Origin: Euryarchaeota archaeon UBA256
GTDB taxonomy: Archaea; Thermoplasmatota; Poseidoniia; Poseidoniales; Poseidoniaceae
Assembly: GCA_002494645.1 (NCBI GenBank)
Contig: DACE01000031.1
Coordinates: forward strand, 11,707 to 75,706
Direction: 5' to 3'
DNA: 64,000 nt
Below are positions 32,889 through 42,360 of this stretch, piece by piece. The translations under genes were made by a program, and so were the position numbers. Position 1 is the stretch's first letter, and every line of letters starts with the position of its first letter. A model generated the notes under the pieces. The model made no database searches. It was not told the DNA's origin and saw nothing but the letters and a program-made list of their open reading frames with translations.

Positions 32889-34154
32889 TCATTCGGAATC
32901 AGGCTCATCTCTTGAGGGTGCATGCGAATCGTCGGTGGGTTCTGTTGGCTTTGTGGATTCAGATTCCTCGTTGGTTGTCGAAGATTCTTGACGACCTGTT
33001 AGCCGTTTCCAGCGCTGTGTAGCCCTGATGTACTTGAGGGGATGGTCCATCCAAGGTTGATCACATGTCCTGTTATCGCCGGGCAATACCGGACAATTGT
33101 GGTTGACCTTGAGTTTCCCACAGCCTGCAGGCGTGTATTCGTTCTGGTAAACGTGTGCAACCTGGTAAGACGTGGTGGATTCGCTGAAATCAGGAGCCCC
33201 GCGGAAGAAGCCAACACACGATTCTTGCGGCAGTGCCAGTGTGGCAGCCATCGATGCGAGAAAGAGTCGGCCGAAGTGATTGACGTTGACACCGTTGGAC
33301 AAATCTCCAATCGTTTTTTGCATGCACGGGGGCCAATCACTTTCTTCTGCACCAACCAATGCGATGGCTTCGCTGGTTTTGTTCGCCATTAAATTGCGAA
33401 TCATACCAACGGGTTCGGCCAAGCGGACTGCGAGGTCCGTGGTGACCTCAGCCATTTTCTCCAAGGCTTCAGCCTCGATTCCTGCCTTCATTCGTTCCCG
33501 CAGGAGGCGAGCGAGTTTTGCCGATGAAGCATATTGACGCTCGTTGTGAAGTTTGACCCAGCCATTCTCGACATCAACGTTGGGTAAACGCCACCGATGG
33601 CCCGTTATTTTTGGACAAATCTCAATGAAATCAGAAAGGCCAACCCGCCAAACCGAAGACGATTGTTGGCGGAGTTGGCGCATACTCATGCCTTGATTTG
33701 CCACCATGCCGACGGCTTGAGCACCCTCCAATAATTCAACCTCCGAAAGGTATGTGTGAGCGATAGGGGAGAGATTGTCGACATCTTGAATCAGCAATTG
33801 TTCCGCCCGTGCTGCTTCTGCTTGAGCCCATCGCGCAATGAGGCGTTCATCCTCACTGGCGCACATGACAAGGCGAGCGTAATAGAATGAAAATGCCTCA
33901 ATTAAGCGCCCTTCCTCGGTGTGTATATCGCCACCAACGACTTGCACTCCATCCTTGGATTGGATGGAATCAACGAGACGAATCCTTGCTCTCTGACGGG
34001 CTTTTTCCATCCACGGGCCGTCAAGTAATTCGTTGAGGTCGATGCTGTGCCGTTGAGCCATATTCCGTATCCAATCGCCAGCTTGCGGCAAGAAGGGGTA
34101 GCGTGCAAAGGTCACCTCATCCACGAGCGTCGGGGGCGTCGTGGGGACCGGCAT
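32889..34154 (-). CDS. priL: DNA primase large subunit PriL
   Basis: The 421-aa protein resembles archaeal/eukaryotic primase large subunits. Four C-terminal cysteines that would hold the 4Fe-4S cluster are visible: C277 (DWPPCMQKTIGDL), C345 (YTPAGCGKLKV), C354 (NHNCPVLPGD) and C364 (RTCDQPWMDHPLKYI). HFGRLFLASMAATLALPQ also fits. PriL partners PriS to make RNA primers for replication; priS is not in the window. ATG 34154 is chosen because the start of the family (YPFLPQAGDWI) follows closely; the frame upstream to 34319 overlaps the divergent mptE gene. The Ser/Thr/Glu-rich tail (after about 385) is probably disordered. Confidence 0.85.
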   Translation of the reverse strand: MPVPTTPPTLVDEVTFARYPFLPQAGDWIRNMAQRHSIDLNELLDGPWMEKARQRARIRLVDSIQSKDGVQVVGGDIHTEEGRLIEAFSFYYARLVMCASEDERLIARWAQAEAARAEQLLIQDVDNLSPIAHTYLSEVELLEGAQAVGMVANQGMSMRQLRQQSSSVWRVGLSDFIEICPKITGHRWRLPNVDVENGWVKLHNERQYASSAKLARLLRERMKAGIEAEALEKMAEVTTDLAVRLAEPVGMIRNLMANKTSEAIALVGAEESDWPPCMQKTIGDLSNGVNVNHFGRLFLASMAATLALPQESCVGFFRGAPDFSESTTSYQVAHVYQNEYTPAGCGKLKVNHNCPVLPGDNRTCDQPWMDHPLKYIRATQRWKRLTGRQESSTTNEESESTKPTEPTDDSHAPSRDEPDSE

Positions 34155-34232
34155 AATGAGACGACAGAGGCCACAGATTATGAAGTTCAACCTCGGAGGT
34201 GGATTCTTGACCTCAAGGTGATTCGCGAGGAC

Positions 34233-34961
34233 ATGGATGCGATGGAGTTGAACGGGCTCATCGCCATCCAACATGAGGTGCGCGCTGATTTTGGGTGGGC
34301 CTACGGCGAGGACCTGCAAAGTGCTGAACGGATGTTGGAATGTTTCAATTCTGAAACGCCATTCAGCACGCCTTCATGGAACCGTAAGGGAAGGCGAGCC
34401 ACTTTGGAAGCCTTGAAAGTGGCTCTTGCAGAGGCGGAGAAGATTGTTTTTGTTGGTGCTGCAGCAACCCGAACCATGCTCAAACGGGACTGGAGTGAGG
34501 GGGCGGTGTTTATTGCTGCTGACGGCTCTGTAGGGGCGTGTTTAGGTCTCGTGGACGTCCTTGTTGTCGTCACGGACTTGGACGGTGGCATCCATCTCCA
34601 AGAAGCCGCTGAGCGGGGAACGCCCATGGTAGTACACGCCCACGGCGACAACCAAAACCAATGGGCAACACTTCTCCCCCAGTGGGCAGCGTACAAACCT
34701 CCGATGATCTTGACTCACCAAACCGATGAAAACTATGGGGGCATGTTCAATGTGGGCGGTTTTACCGACGGAGACCGCGCCGTTTGTTTGGCTTGTTTTT
34801 TAGGTGCTGATGAAGGAAAATTTGTTTTTGTGGGCTATTCTACCGAGCATGTGGGTGAATGGTCTGGGAGGACTGAACCAGCCCAAAAATTGCGTAAATT
34901 AGAATGGATGGCGAAGGTGCTCGACCGAATCCATCCTGCTTGGAAGATGCGAACGGCCTGA
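34233..34961 (+). CDS. mptE: 6-hydroxymethyl-dihydropterin diphosphokinase, MptE-like
   Basis: The 242-aa protein matches the DUF115/MptE family: VFVGAAATRTMLKRDW, AVFIAADGSVGACL, VLVVVTDLDGGIHLQEA and TPMVVHAHGDNQNQW, then LTHQTDENYGGMFNVGGFTDGDRAV. The aspartates of AADGS, TDLDG and HGDN form the metal/nucleotide site. MptE makes the pterin diphosphate used in archaeal tetrahydropterin/folate synthesis. ATG 34233 follows GAGGA closely; ATG 34242 and GTG 34218 are alternatives. The gene is divergent from priL with 78 bp between starts. Confidence 0.85.
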   Translation: MDAMELNGLIAIQHEVRADFGWAYGEDLQSAERMLECFNSETPFSTPSWNRKGRRATLEALKVALAEAEKIVFVGAAATRTMLKRDWSEGAVFIAADGSVGACLGLVDVLVVVTDLDGGIHLQEAAERGTPMVVHAHGDNQNQWATLLPQWAAYKPPMILTHQTDENYGGMFNVGGFTDGDRAVCLACFLGADEGKFVFVGYSTEHVGEWSGRTEPAQKLRKLEWMAKVLDRIHPAWKMRTA

Positions 34962-35004
34962 TAGAATGTTCACACGGAATTGAACATAAGCATAAGAAGG
35001 TGAG

Positions 35005-35634
35005 ATGCAACCTAGAACTATGACTAAGCGAGGAGGTTGGGTCAACCCTGTGCTCTGGTTGCTTGCGTTCTTGGTTGTTAACGCCCTTTGGTCGGGGGTC
35101 GCTCAGCAAGAGGCTCCCAATGAAGTCAATACTGCAACGCAATTCGAGACCTTCCGTGAAGTTGAGGTCGCCCCCTTCCTCAATTCCGAATCAGCCATGC
35201 CTGCCCGCCTCACGACGTCATTTACCAGTTCAACCATTGACCAGGCAAACGTGAGTTACACGCTACGCCTCAATAATGAAACCGTCGTGGCAACATGGAG
35301 CGGCCTGCTGGATGAAGTACCCCCTGAATGGGCCGGTGATTTAGAACCAGGGACCTATGTGATGGAAACGCAAATGGAGGAAGGTGTAATGGTTGAACAG
35401 CAACTGTGGATTCAACCCTTCGCCCCCTTCCAAATATACGGTCATGTGCTGCTTAGTGTCCTGCTCATCGCTACGGCCTTCCTCGAACAAGGGGTGCGCC
35501 GCTTCGCCGAACGAATACGGTCTGAAACCGATTCAGCCCCCGAAAAATCACCCTTCAGTGGCCTTCAGCAAGGCATGCCCGAGGTCATGTTGCCCGAGGG
35601 TGAAGATGCCATTTGGCGAGAGCCACTGCGCTGA
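35005..35634 (+). CDS. Membrane protein with extracellular beta domain, unknown
   Basis: The 209-aa protein has an N-terminal signal anchor (WVNPVLWLLAFLVVNALW), an extracellular domain of about 100 residues (DQANVSYTLRLNNETVVATW, LEPGTYVMETQMEEG) that looks Ig-like, a second transmembrane helix at about 147-167 and a short cytoplasmic tail with PFSGLQQGMPEVMLP. AAGGTGAG precedes the ATG. I do not recognise a family. It ends 1 nt from the convergent polD gene (TGA-T-TCA). Confidence 0.6.
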   Translation: MQPRTMTKRGGWVNPVLWLLAFLVVNALWSGVAQQEAPNEVNTATQFETFREVEVAPFLNSESAMPARLTTSFTSSTIDQANVSYTLRLNNETVVATWSGLLDEVPPEWAGDLEPGTYVMETQMEEGVMVEQQLWIQPFAPFQIYGHVLLSVLLIATAFLEQGVRRFAERIRSETDSAPEKSPFSGLQQGMPEVMLPEGEDAIWREPLR

Positions 35635-35635
35635 T

Positions 35636-38600
35636 TCAAAGGAAATCTGAAAGCGAAAGTTGCTTGGCTCGGTCATTGTTGAAGAGGGAATCTGCGCTAT
35701 CAGCAAGCCAATTTGCATTCTGTCGGGTGTACAAATCCACCCCGTAATGGTCCATGACGAATTGCATCACTGCGATGTATTTGCGAACGGCTCCCTCCGA
35801 TACGGTCAGGGCGAGATTGCCATTGCATTGGCCACCTTCAGATTTAGCAACACCCATGCTTGAAAGTCCTCGTCCAGTTTCTTTCTTGGGTTGGATGCAA
35901 TGAGCAGCGAGCGGCATCCTTCGGTAGGAGTGACCGCATTTGAGGCAACGGACTTTCTGTCGCCCGTATGCGTTGAGGTTACCACGTAAATCGGGCAAGA
36001 AGTGGGAACGAACAACGCTCGAAGCAACTTGGCGGACATCAACTCCCCTCAGGCGATGGCCGAGAGCAAGTTGTCCGTTCATTTTGTCGATCATCGTATC
36101 CAATGTTTTGTAGGCAGAGAGGGCTGGCCCTTGGTCAAGAGCGTGGCAGTCGTGTGTGTAACCATACCCGCGAACAGCAGCGACTGTGCCCAATCTCCGC
36201 TCGACGAAATCCATTCGATGAGCGATGTCCTTTGGATGGGGTTGGAGCAGTGTAGCCTCATAGAAATCGCGTTCATAGAACCATGCAGAATCAACATTCA
36301 AGGCTTCTTTGTCGACTTCGGTCGGGTTCAAGCGCGTGGTCAATACCAGCGGTGCGTCCATTTGACCACCGCGGTTTGCGGGTAAAATTTCTCTACTAAA
36401 ATTGAGTAAACCGTCCATGAGCAGCATAATCGCGTCTTCATCTCCATCGCAATTTCTTCGTTTGGCTGCGTGAAAGAGGGGGTGTGCATAGCCACCAGAA
36501 CAGTCTGCCCAACCGATAATTCGCGAAAGAACGCCACCGCTCGTGTGGGGTGCAAGGGCACAGATGAGGTGCCCCACGAGATCGCCTGCTTTGTCAGCGT
36601 TGTAATATGGCTCCATGCCATAATACCGCGTCAATAATTCATCGATGTAGTTCGCAGTTCGTAAAAAGAAATCACCTGCATCACGAGCGGCAATGAAATC
36701 TTGTGGGAACAATTCGAGCACCTGTTCATCATTCTCAAGTGGAGCACCGGTGTAATCGTGAGTGTAGCCAAGACCTTTCAGGGTCTTCCAAGGGACATCG
36801 ATTTCTCGTGGCCTAAAATGCGTGACTGGAACATCGCTCATGTCGTAACGGACCGTTCCGTCGCGGAAAACGGGGAGCTGGTGTTTCGCCCTGAGAATGC
36901 CTTTCTCAATGGGCTCTGGAGTTTGCTCTTTGCTGTTGAGTTTCTTCATGCATTTGACTTGATTTGGAAGACGGTCAATACCCAAGCGTATTCGGGCATC
37001 CTCAACCATTTCAGCCATGCGAATACTCTGGACTTCGCCACGACGTCGTGCCTTTGAGTTGGCGGCTTTTGGAAGGGTTCGCCCTTCGCAAGCTTCTCCT
37101 GCTTTTCCTTCTCCAAATTCGTCGAGGGCACGGTGGTGGCAACGAATGAAGGGGGATTCTTTCTCGCAAACGCTGCACACACGGCGTCCCACCTGTACTC
37201 GAATCGTTCCTTTGTCGAGGGCGTTATTGAGCAGTCGTTGGTTACCGCCATTCAATTCGATGGGGAATAACGAATGTGTCATCGGATTCATAACTCGAGC
37301 AGCCGCCTTTTCAGGCCGCCCCATCCTGCATCCAACTCGAACAGGGGCGCTGTGTTCCCATCGGAAATCAGACAACATCCGCACGAGAGGGAGAATACCA
37401 TCCACGGCAAGTCCGTCCTCCAATCGCTGAGCGGCAATGTAGCCTTGTGGGTCTCTAGGGCCCTCATCGATGACCGAGGCAGCAGCATCGCGCCCCACCT
37501 GGTCGGTTTCTGTAATGCCGAGTCCCCGTTGTCGGGCACCGGTTTCTGACGCAATTCGGATGGTTGCTCGTTCTTTTTCCAAGATGCTCAGGCGTTCTCG
37601 TTCTTCATCAAGAAGTTCCTTCGCTTCACGCAGCATAGCAATTCGGTCAGTGACCACCTTTTTTGCATCCTTTTTCCGCAGGGGTTCTTGCCCTTCTGCG
37701 CCAAACCCGAAGGCTTCGAGCAAGGCTTCCCAACCTGAAAGAACGACGAGATCTTCCCCGTCATGGACGTGCGGTAAGCCAAGCAGCATCATGGACGCTT
37801 TCGGAAATCCATGCTGCACCAAACTCCAACCTTCTGGAAATGATGTCGAGAAAATTGGCGGCAAGGGGCGTATCTGGGGGCCCGGTATTGATGCTGTATC
37901 AACATCGGGCAAGACTTCGGGTGCGAGTTCATCCAAAGCGCTTGCCGTCCAGCCCTTCACTGCACCCCGAAGTCGCATTTGACGGGTAGACGTCCGAGGT
38001 TGAACCTCGATGCCATCTTCAAGAGAGGGCGGCTGTCCTTGCTCAAGACTGGCTGATTCCAACAAGTCAAGGAGAGGAGGGAGCCATTCAATAGGTAAAT
38101 CACGGAACCACGGATTGTGGGGTGAGGTCAGGGAAGTTCCATACTTCGTTGCCACATTCTGAGCGGTTGTCCAGTCCATTCGTAGGGTACGGAGTTGCTG
38201 GTGCCAAGCGCAACGCACAAGGAATTGTTGATTGCTGTCCTCTGCTTCTTCGGGGCGTATTCCGGGTGCGCCAGATGGCCACGAAGAACGCACATCTCCC
38301 ACCAGCCCAATGAATGCCTCCACTTCGGCTTCAGTATCGAGATTCTCGAGGACATCACTGGCCCACCAATCCACTGAGTAACCTGCAGGAACCAAGCGCT
38401 TGTTGTTCTCCATGAACTCGCCGTAACCAATCACCAATTCGCCATTGTCCCAAACTTGTTTCACGCGACTGCGCAGTTTGGAATAACTTCCCGGGTCATC
38501 GACGCGAATGAAATGGCCGTCATCCAAAATCACCCACGGGCCTTCTGCCTCATCGCATGGCGTGATGGCACAGGCTTTACCGGGACGCTCAATTTTCATT

Positions 38601-39736
38601 TGCGTCCCGATGGTGATAAAATCATCCAAGGCGAGCATGGATGCGGTGTTACAGGATGCTGCTGCGAGCCCAGACGGACGGGCGCGCCCGTAGCGAAGAC
38701 GAAAGCCACCTGCTTGAAGTGGACCACCGAAAACCGGCCGACCCGCAATGATGTCCTTCATGAATTTTGTAATTGGCTCGACTTGTTTGCTCTTGAAAGC
38801 GGTCGGAGAGTCGTCGTCTGATTCCTTCCCCCGAAGCGCAAATTTCGTGATGAAGTCCCATCCAGGAACCTGCAATCGTTCCGTATGCTTCTGGATTTTT
38901 GGTGCCTTCAAACACATGCCTTCTCCGATGACAAGGAGCACTCCACCACGTATGCGGGCTTCATCGATGTTGCGTACGTTACCGTACCCTGCGCATTCAA
39001 TGCGCTCGGTTGATTCACCGTTGATCATCACCGGACAAGCACGAACGATTTCGTCGATTTCATGAGGTGGTGGGCGGTATTGGAGATTGCCTCGGTAAAG
39101 CCCGAATTCTTCTTTGACGCGCTCGACTTCTGGATCGGTTGGTTGGTAGTGCCCCACATTCAATTCGCGACGGATCATGTCTGCGATGAGGACTGCAAGG
39201 GCTTGCGCAGTACCTCCAGCAGCTCGAATCGGGCCCGCGAAGTGAACGGAAACGAATTGGGAGCCATCGATGTTGTTGAGCAAGCGCACTTCGCTGATTC
39301 CCTCGAGGGGAGCCACGAGAACGGCTTCGGTCAAGACCGCAAGGCCGACACGAAGCCCCACGTCAATTGATTTTTCCAAATCAAAACCCTGCTCACGGAA
39401 GCCTCTTGAAACGGATTGAGCGATCAAAATTGAAGTTGTTTCACGGTCGTGTTCTTGAAGCAATTTACGGATATCATCAGCTACTTCGTAGCCTTCCAGA
39501 TGTTCAACCAGGAGTTTTTCGGTTCGCCCTGCGAGGTCGGAGGCACGAGGAATCTCGACGTAATCCCGCGGGTCAAAGCCCAATGAGCGGGCCTGTTCAG
39601 CGATTCGATAAGCATCATCAGCATGTTCGTCCAACCATGTATGATAGGATTCCATTTCCTTTTCAAGGCGCGGAATGTCAAGGCCAAGCAAAGGGTTGTG
39701 CTCGGCCAATGATGCTCCTGCCTTCCCATCGGTCAT
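35636..39736 (-). CDS. polC: DNA polymerase D large subunit (DP2)
   Basis: The 1366-aa protein is a full-length PolD large subunit, the catalytic subunit of the archaeal family-D replicative polymerase. Clear stretches are VSVHFAGPIRAAGGTAQALA, YRPPPHEIDEIVRACPVMI, IKERP-type IKIERPGKACAITPCDEAEG and SGGVLSRIIGWADCSGGYAHP. The catalytic acidic loop NCDGDEDAIMLLMDG lies at about 1094-1108. Zinc-binding cysteines occur at RVCSVCEKESPFIRC and near the C-terminus (VRCLKCGHSYRRM, then C in AAHCIQ), and the C-terminus would bind the small subunit and PCNA. There is no intein. A TATA-like TGATAAAGGG on the reverse strand about 30 nt before the ATG supports the start. The small subunit DP1 is not in the window. 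Confidence 0.96.
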   Translation of the reverse strand: MTDGKAGASLAEHNPLLGLDIPRLEKEMESYHTWLDEHADDAYRIAEQARSLGFDPRDYVEIPRASDLAGRTEKLLVEHLEGYEVADDIRKLLQEHDRETTSILIAQSVSRGFREQGFDLEKSIDVGLRVGLAVLTEAVLVAPLEGISEVRLLNNIDGSQFVSVHFAGPIRAAGGTAQALAVLIADMIRRELNVGHYQPTDPEVERVKEEFGLYRGNLQYRPPPHEIDEIVRACPVMINGESTERIECAGYGNVRNIDEARIRGGVLLVIGEGMCLKAPKIQKHTERLQVPGWDFITKFALRGKESDDDSPTAFKSKQVEPITKFMKDIIAGRPVFGGPLQAGGFRLRYGRARPSGLAAASCNTASMLALDDFITIGTQMKIERPGKACAITPCDEAEGPWVILDDGHFIRVDDPGSYSKLRSRVKQVWDNGELVIGYGEFMENNKRLVPAGYSVDWWASDVLENLDTEAEVEAFIGLVGDVRSSWPSGAPGIRPEEAEDSNQQFLVRCAWHQQLRTLRMDWTTAQNVATKYGTSLTSPHNPWFRDLPIEWLPPLLDLLESASLEQGQPPSLEDGIEVQPRTSTRQMRLRGAVKGWTASALDELAPEVLPDVDTASIPGPQIRPLPPIFSTSFPEGWSLVQHGFPKASMMLLGLPHVHDGEDLVVLSGWEALLEAFGFGAEGQEPLRKKDAKKVVTDRIAMLREAKELLDEERERLSILEKERATIRIASETGARQRGLGITETDQVGRDAAASVIDEGPRDPQGYIAAQRLEDGLAVDGILPLVRMLSDFRWEHSAPVRVGCRMGRPEKAAARVMNPMTHSLFPIELNGGNQRLLNNALDKGTIRVQVGRRVCSVCEKESPFIRCHHRALDEFGEGKAGEACEGRTLPKAANSKARRRGEVQSIRMAEMVEDARIRLGIDRLPNQVKCMKKLNSKEQTPEPIEKGILRAKHQLPVFRDGTVRYDMSDVPVTHFRPREIDVPWKTLKGLGYTHDYTGAPLENDEQVLELFPQDFIAARDAGDFFLRTANYIDELLTRYYGMEPYYNADKAGDLVGHLICALAPHTSGGVLSRIIGWADCSGGYAHPLFHAAKRRNCDGDEDAIMLLMDGLLNFSREILPANRGGQMDAPLVLTTRLNPTEVDKEALNVDSAWFYERDFYEATLLQPHPKDIAHRMDFVERRLGTVAAVRGYGYTHDCHALDQGPALSAYKTLDTMIDKMNGQLALGHRLRGVDVRQVASSVVRSHFLPDLRGNLNAYGRQKVRCLKCGHSYRRMPLAAHCIQPKKETGRGLSSMGVAKSEGGQCNGNLALTVSEGAVRKYIAVMQFVMDHYGVDLYTRQNANWLADSADSLFNNDRAKQLSLSDFL

Positions 39737-39862
39737 GCTGCTTCACGAGTTCTTGTGAGCGACCCTTTATCATGAAAGCGGTGAGGCTTTCTGGAGGTGC
39801 TTGGGAGCAAAACGATTGGAAGGTTAAGGAAAGTTCATGTCATGCGAGCCTAAGGATTTCGT

Positions 39863-40462
39863 ATGGCTGTTCACGAGAACGTACGAAATCATCCCGAGTG
39901 GGGGCGTTTGGCGGCATTGGTTCATGAATTGGCCTTCCTCGACGGAGGAGACGATGCTGCGTTCACACTTGCCAGCGGCAGGCAATCACGTTGGTTTTTT
40001 GACACCAAACCCGTGATGATGCATCCCGAGGCTGGTTCGATTCTTGGTTCGCTACTCAACATGAGAATCAGCGAACTTGGAGCAGACTTTGTTGGTGGAC
40101 TAGAACTTGGAGCCGTGCCACTTACTGCGCTGGTGATTGGTTCTTCAGAAGCAGGTCCGAACCTCCGAGGCTTCATGGTTCGCAAGAACCCCAAGGGACG
40201 AGGGGGTCGGAAAACAAACAACCCTGCGGGAATTGAAGGGTCATCTCTGGAAAAGGGAGGGTCTGTTGTCATCGTTGAAGACGTAACGACAACGGGTGGG
40301 TCTTCGATTAAAGCCGTTGAACGAATCCATGCTGATACGGACTGCAATGTCGTTGCTGTCATCAGTATTTTGGATCGCGAAGAGGGGGCTGAGGCAGCCT
40401 TCAACGAAGCAGGTCTTCACTTTGAGAGCCTCTTGACACGTTCCGATATTGTGGACCTCTGA
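39863..40462 (+). CDS. pyrE: Orotate phosphoribosyltransferase
   Basis: The 199-aa protein is PyrE: FTLASGRQSRWFFDTKPV near the N-terminus, GADFVGGLELGAVPLTALV, and the PRPP loop SVVIVEDVTTTGGSSIKAVE at about 134-153. It converts orotate and PRPP to OMP in pyrimidine synthesis. The flexible loop RKNPKGRGGRKTNNPAGIEG supplies the catalytic lysine/arginine residues. It is followed 9 nt later by the methyltransferase gene, so the two are probably cotranscribed. Confidence 0.93.
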   Translation: MAVHENVRNHPEWGRLAALVHELAFLDGGDDAAFTLASGRQSRWFFDTKPVMMHPEAGSILGSLLNMRISELGADFVGGLELGAVPLTALVIGSSEAGPNLRGFMVRKNPKGRGGRKTNNPAGIEGSSLEKGGSVVIVEDVTTTGGSSIKAVERIHADTDCNVVAVISILDREEGAEAAFNEAGLHFESLLTRSDIVDL

Positions 40463-40471
40463 GGCGATGAA

Positions 40472-41752
40472 ATGCACCGGATCATTTCACACGATGAAGC
40501 AGTTCATGCAGCCCTCACCGAGTGCAGCCAAGATCCTACAGCGCCCAAAGGCATGGAATTTCATCATGCAAAGGAAGGACGTCCCCTTTCGACACCATGG
40601 CAAGTCGCCACCATTCGTTCGTTGATGCTCACGGAAACAAATCTGGCCGAAGGTTGGCTCCTCGATTGTGCCTGCGGGAGCGGCATTCAACTCATCGCTC
40701 ACGCTTCGGTGTTGAACCGTAATGCCGTAGGAATCGAACTCGATGAAGAGCGAGCGATCGCCAGCGCTATGAATTTCCTCACCGTCGCACAGCACCAAGA
40801 CGCAGCGACCCTTCCATGGTTTGCACAAAGTCGAATTTTAGTCGGCGATGGAACCGATGCCGCAGGAGCCATGGAGGCTTTGGGCCAAGAAAACGAAGCG
40901 GGTATCGCCCTGCTTCACATCGACCCGGCACGGCCTCGCAACAGCCGCACGCATGACTTGAGCGAGATGCAACCGCCTCTCGATCAGGTCTTCCAAGCAT
41001 GGGCTCCATATTTTTCTGAACACGAAAAGGGACCAGCGCTCTTGCTGGACCTTTCACCCCGCTTGACCAACGAGCAGCGGATGGAAGTCGAAGCATTGGT
41101 TGATGCCGTCTGGCCTCAACTCCGACGAACATGGGTGTGGACCTCTCGTGGGCGAGGCCGAGTGGATCGTTTGGCACTCTGGCTTGGAGCAGCAGCCCTT
41201 GGGTCGGATTTGCGCCGCTTTGTGCGAGTACCTCCTCAACTGGGTGACGGCGCACTTGTCATCTCATCGACGGATGATGGTTCTTCGCTTGAGTGCCTCT
41301 TCCACCCTCCAAAACGTGGCGAATATGTCAGTATTCTTGATGCAGCCCTCATCGAGAGCGGTTTAGCAGAGTCCTGGCTTTCGGAGGTCTCAACGGAAGT
41401 CATGACCCGTTGGGCCGTCATTGAAGGCCGGCGCCCACAACTGCACCACCTATCCCCGTTGCGACTGAGCCAAGCGGACAACTTGCTGGTCCAAGCCACT
41501 GGGAAGGTGGTTGAACTGCTTTCGTTCGACCTTGACGATTCGACCGTGGACCAGGTTGTTGAGGCAGCCCTTGAAAACAACATGGCTTCGGTTAAAATTC
41601 GCATGGACACCCCGCCGGAAAAACAGCCACGGTGGCAAGGTTCACTCGACCGACAATTGGCTCGGCGGCACGGTACGAAAGAGGGTTTCTTGGTTCGTCA
41701 CCCGGGTAGAGATGTGCTTCTGTTGTGCGTTTGCCATTCTGAAAGTTTCTAA
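40472..41752 (+). CDS. Class I SAM-dependent methyltransferase with THUMP-like C-terminus
   Basis: The 426-aa protein has a Rossmann methyltransferase domain: WLLDCACGSGIQLIAHASVL (motif I, about 67-86), NAVGIELDEERAIAS (motif II) and IALLHIDPARPRNSRTHDLS (motif IV DPAR). The C-terminal 150 residues (VLLQATGKVVELLS-like region, then DQVVEAALENNMASVKIRMD) fit the THUMP-like domain of this family. Enzymes with a DPAR motif and such a tail are thought to modify RNA, but the target is unknown. ATG 40472 is 9 nt after pyrE. Confidence 0.75.
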   Translation: MHRIISHDEAVHAALTECSQDPTAPKGMEFHHAKEGRPLSTPWQVATIRSLMLTETNLAEGWLLDCACGSGIQLIAHASVLNRNAVGIELDEERAIASAMNFLTVAQHQDAATLPWFAQSRILVGDGTDAAGAMEALGQENEAGIALLHIDPARPRNSRTHDLSEMQPPLDQVFQAWAPYFSEHEKGPALLLDLSPRLTNEQRMEVEALVDAVWPQLRRTWVWTSRGRGRVDRLALWLGAAALGSDLRRFVRVPPQLGDGALVISSTDDGSSLECLFHPPKRGEYVSILDAALIESGLAESWLSEVSTEVMTRWAVIEGRRPQLHHLSPLRLSQADNLLVQATGKVVELLSFDLDDSTVDQVVEAALENNMASVKIRMDTPPEKQPRWQGSLDRQLARRHGTKEGFLVRHPGRDVLLLCVCHSESF

Positions 41753-41810
41753 AACGCGTCATTTCAAGGCTCCTTTCGTGGCTCAGTGGCGCGAAAGTCA
41801 TCATCGCGGT

Positions 41811-41820
41811 CTTGATATAT
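41811..41820 (+). promoter_or_regulatory. TATA element of the ribosomal protein operon
   Basis: CTTGATATAT lies 58 nt before the S13 start. A transcript starting about 25 nt downstream, near 41844, leaves a leader of about 34 nt. The longer open frame that begins at 41812 lies inside this element, so it cannot be the real start. Confidence 0.55.
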
Positions 41821-41877
41821 GGGAGGTTGGTCGGAGGGATGCTTGACACTGTAAGTGTTAACCTTGAGTTGAACGAT

Positions 41878-42348
41878 ATGGCACGACCGAAGGATGAGGA
41901 CCTTGGTGATGATTTTTCATACATTTTGCGTATGGCTGACACCGACATGGACGGCTTGAAACCACTGGCAACTGCGCTCACATCCGTGAAGGGTGTTGGG
42001 CAGCGCACAGCGGTTCAAATTTGCAAAAACACAGGCTTTGACCCTTTCCGACTTGCTGGATTCCTCAACCTCGAGCAACAAGAAGAACTGCGTGTGGCCA
42101 TTGAATCCTACGCAGAGACCGTTCCAGTTTGGATGCTGAACCGTCAACGCGACCTTGAAACTGGCAATGAAATCCACTTGACCGGCCAACAAGTTCGCTT
42201 TACTCTTCAAGACGACATCAACCGTCTTCGTACCATGAAGTGCTACCGCGGCGTTCGACACGCCTCGGGCAACAAGGTCCGTGGACAACGTGGACGTTCA
42301 AACGGCCGTGGTGGCCTGACACTCGGTGTGAGCCGAAAGAAGGAATGA
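41878..42348 (+). CDS. rps13: 30S ribosomal protein S13
   Basis: The 156-aa protein has the S13 fold: SYILRMADTDMDGLKPLATA, SVKGVGQRTAVQICKNTGF (helix-hairpin-helix), NRLRTMKCYRGVRHASG and the basic tail RGQRGRSNGRGGLTLGVSRK. The sequence is of archaeal/eukaryotic type (S18e-like). S13 lies in the head of the small subunit and contacts the P-site tRNA. It opens the archaeal S13-S4-S11-Rpo3 operon. Confidence 0.95.
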   Translation: MARPKDEDLGDDFSYILRMADTDMDGLKPLATALTSVKGVGQRTAVQICKNTGFDPFRLAGFLNLEQQEELRVAIESYAETVPVWMLNRQRDLETGNEIHLTGQQVRFTLQDDINRLRTMKCYRGVRHASGNKVRGQRGRSNGRGGLTLGVSRKKE

Positions 42349-42360
42349 GGGGGCTAAATC

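Noticed and set aside
35636..39736. Intein in the PolD large subunit
   Set aside because: The protein length and continuous conserved motifs leave no room for an intein, and no splice-junction residues were seen.
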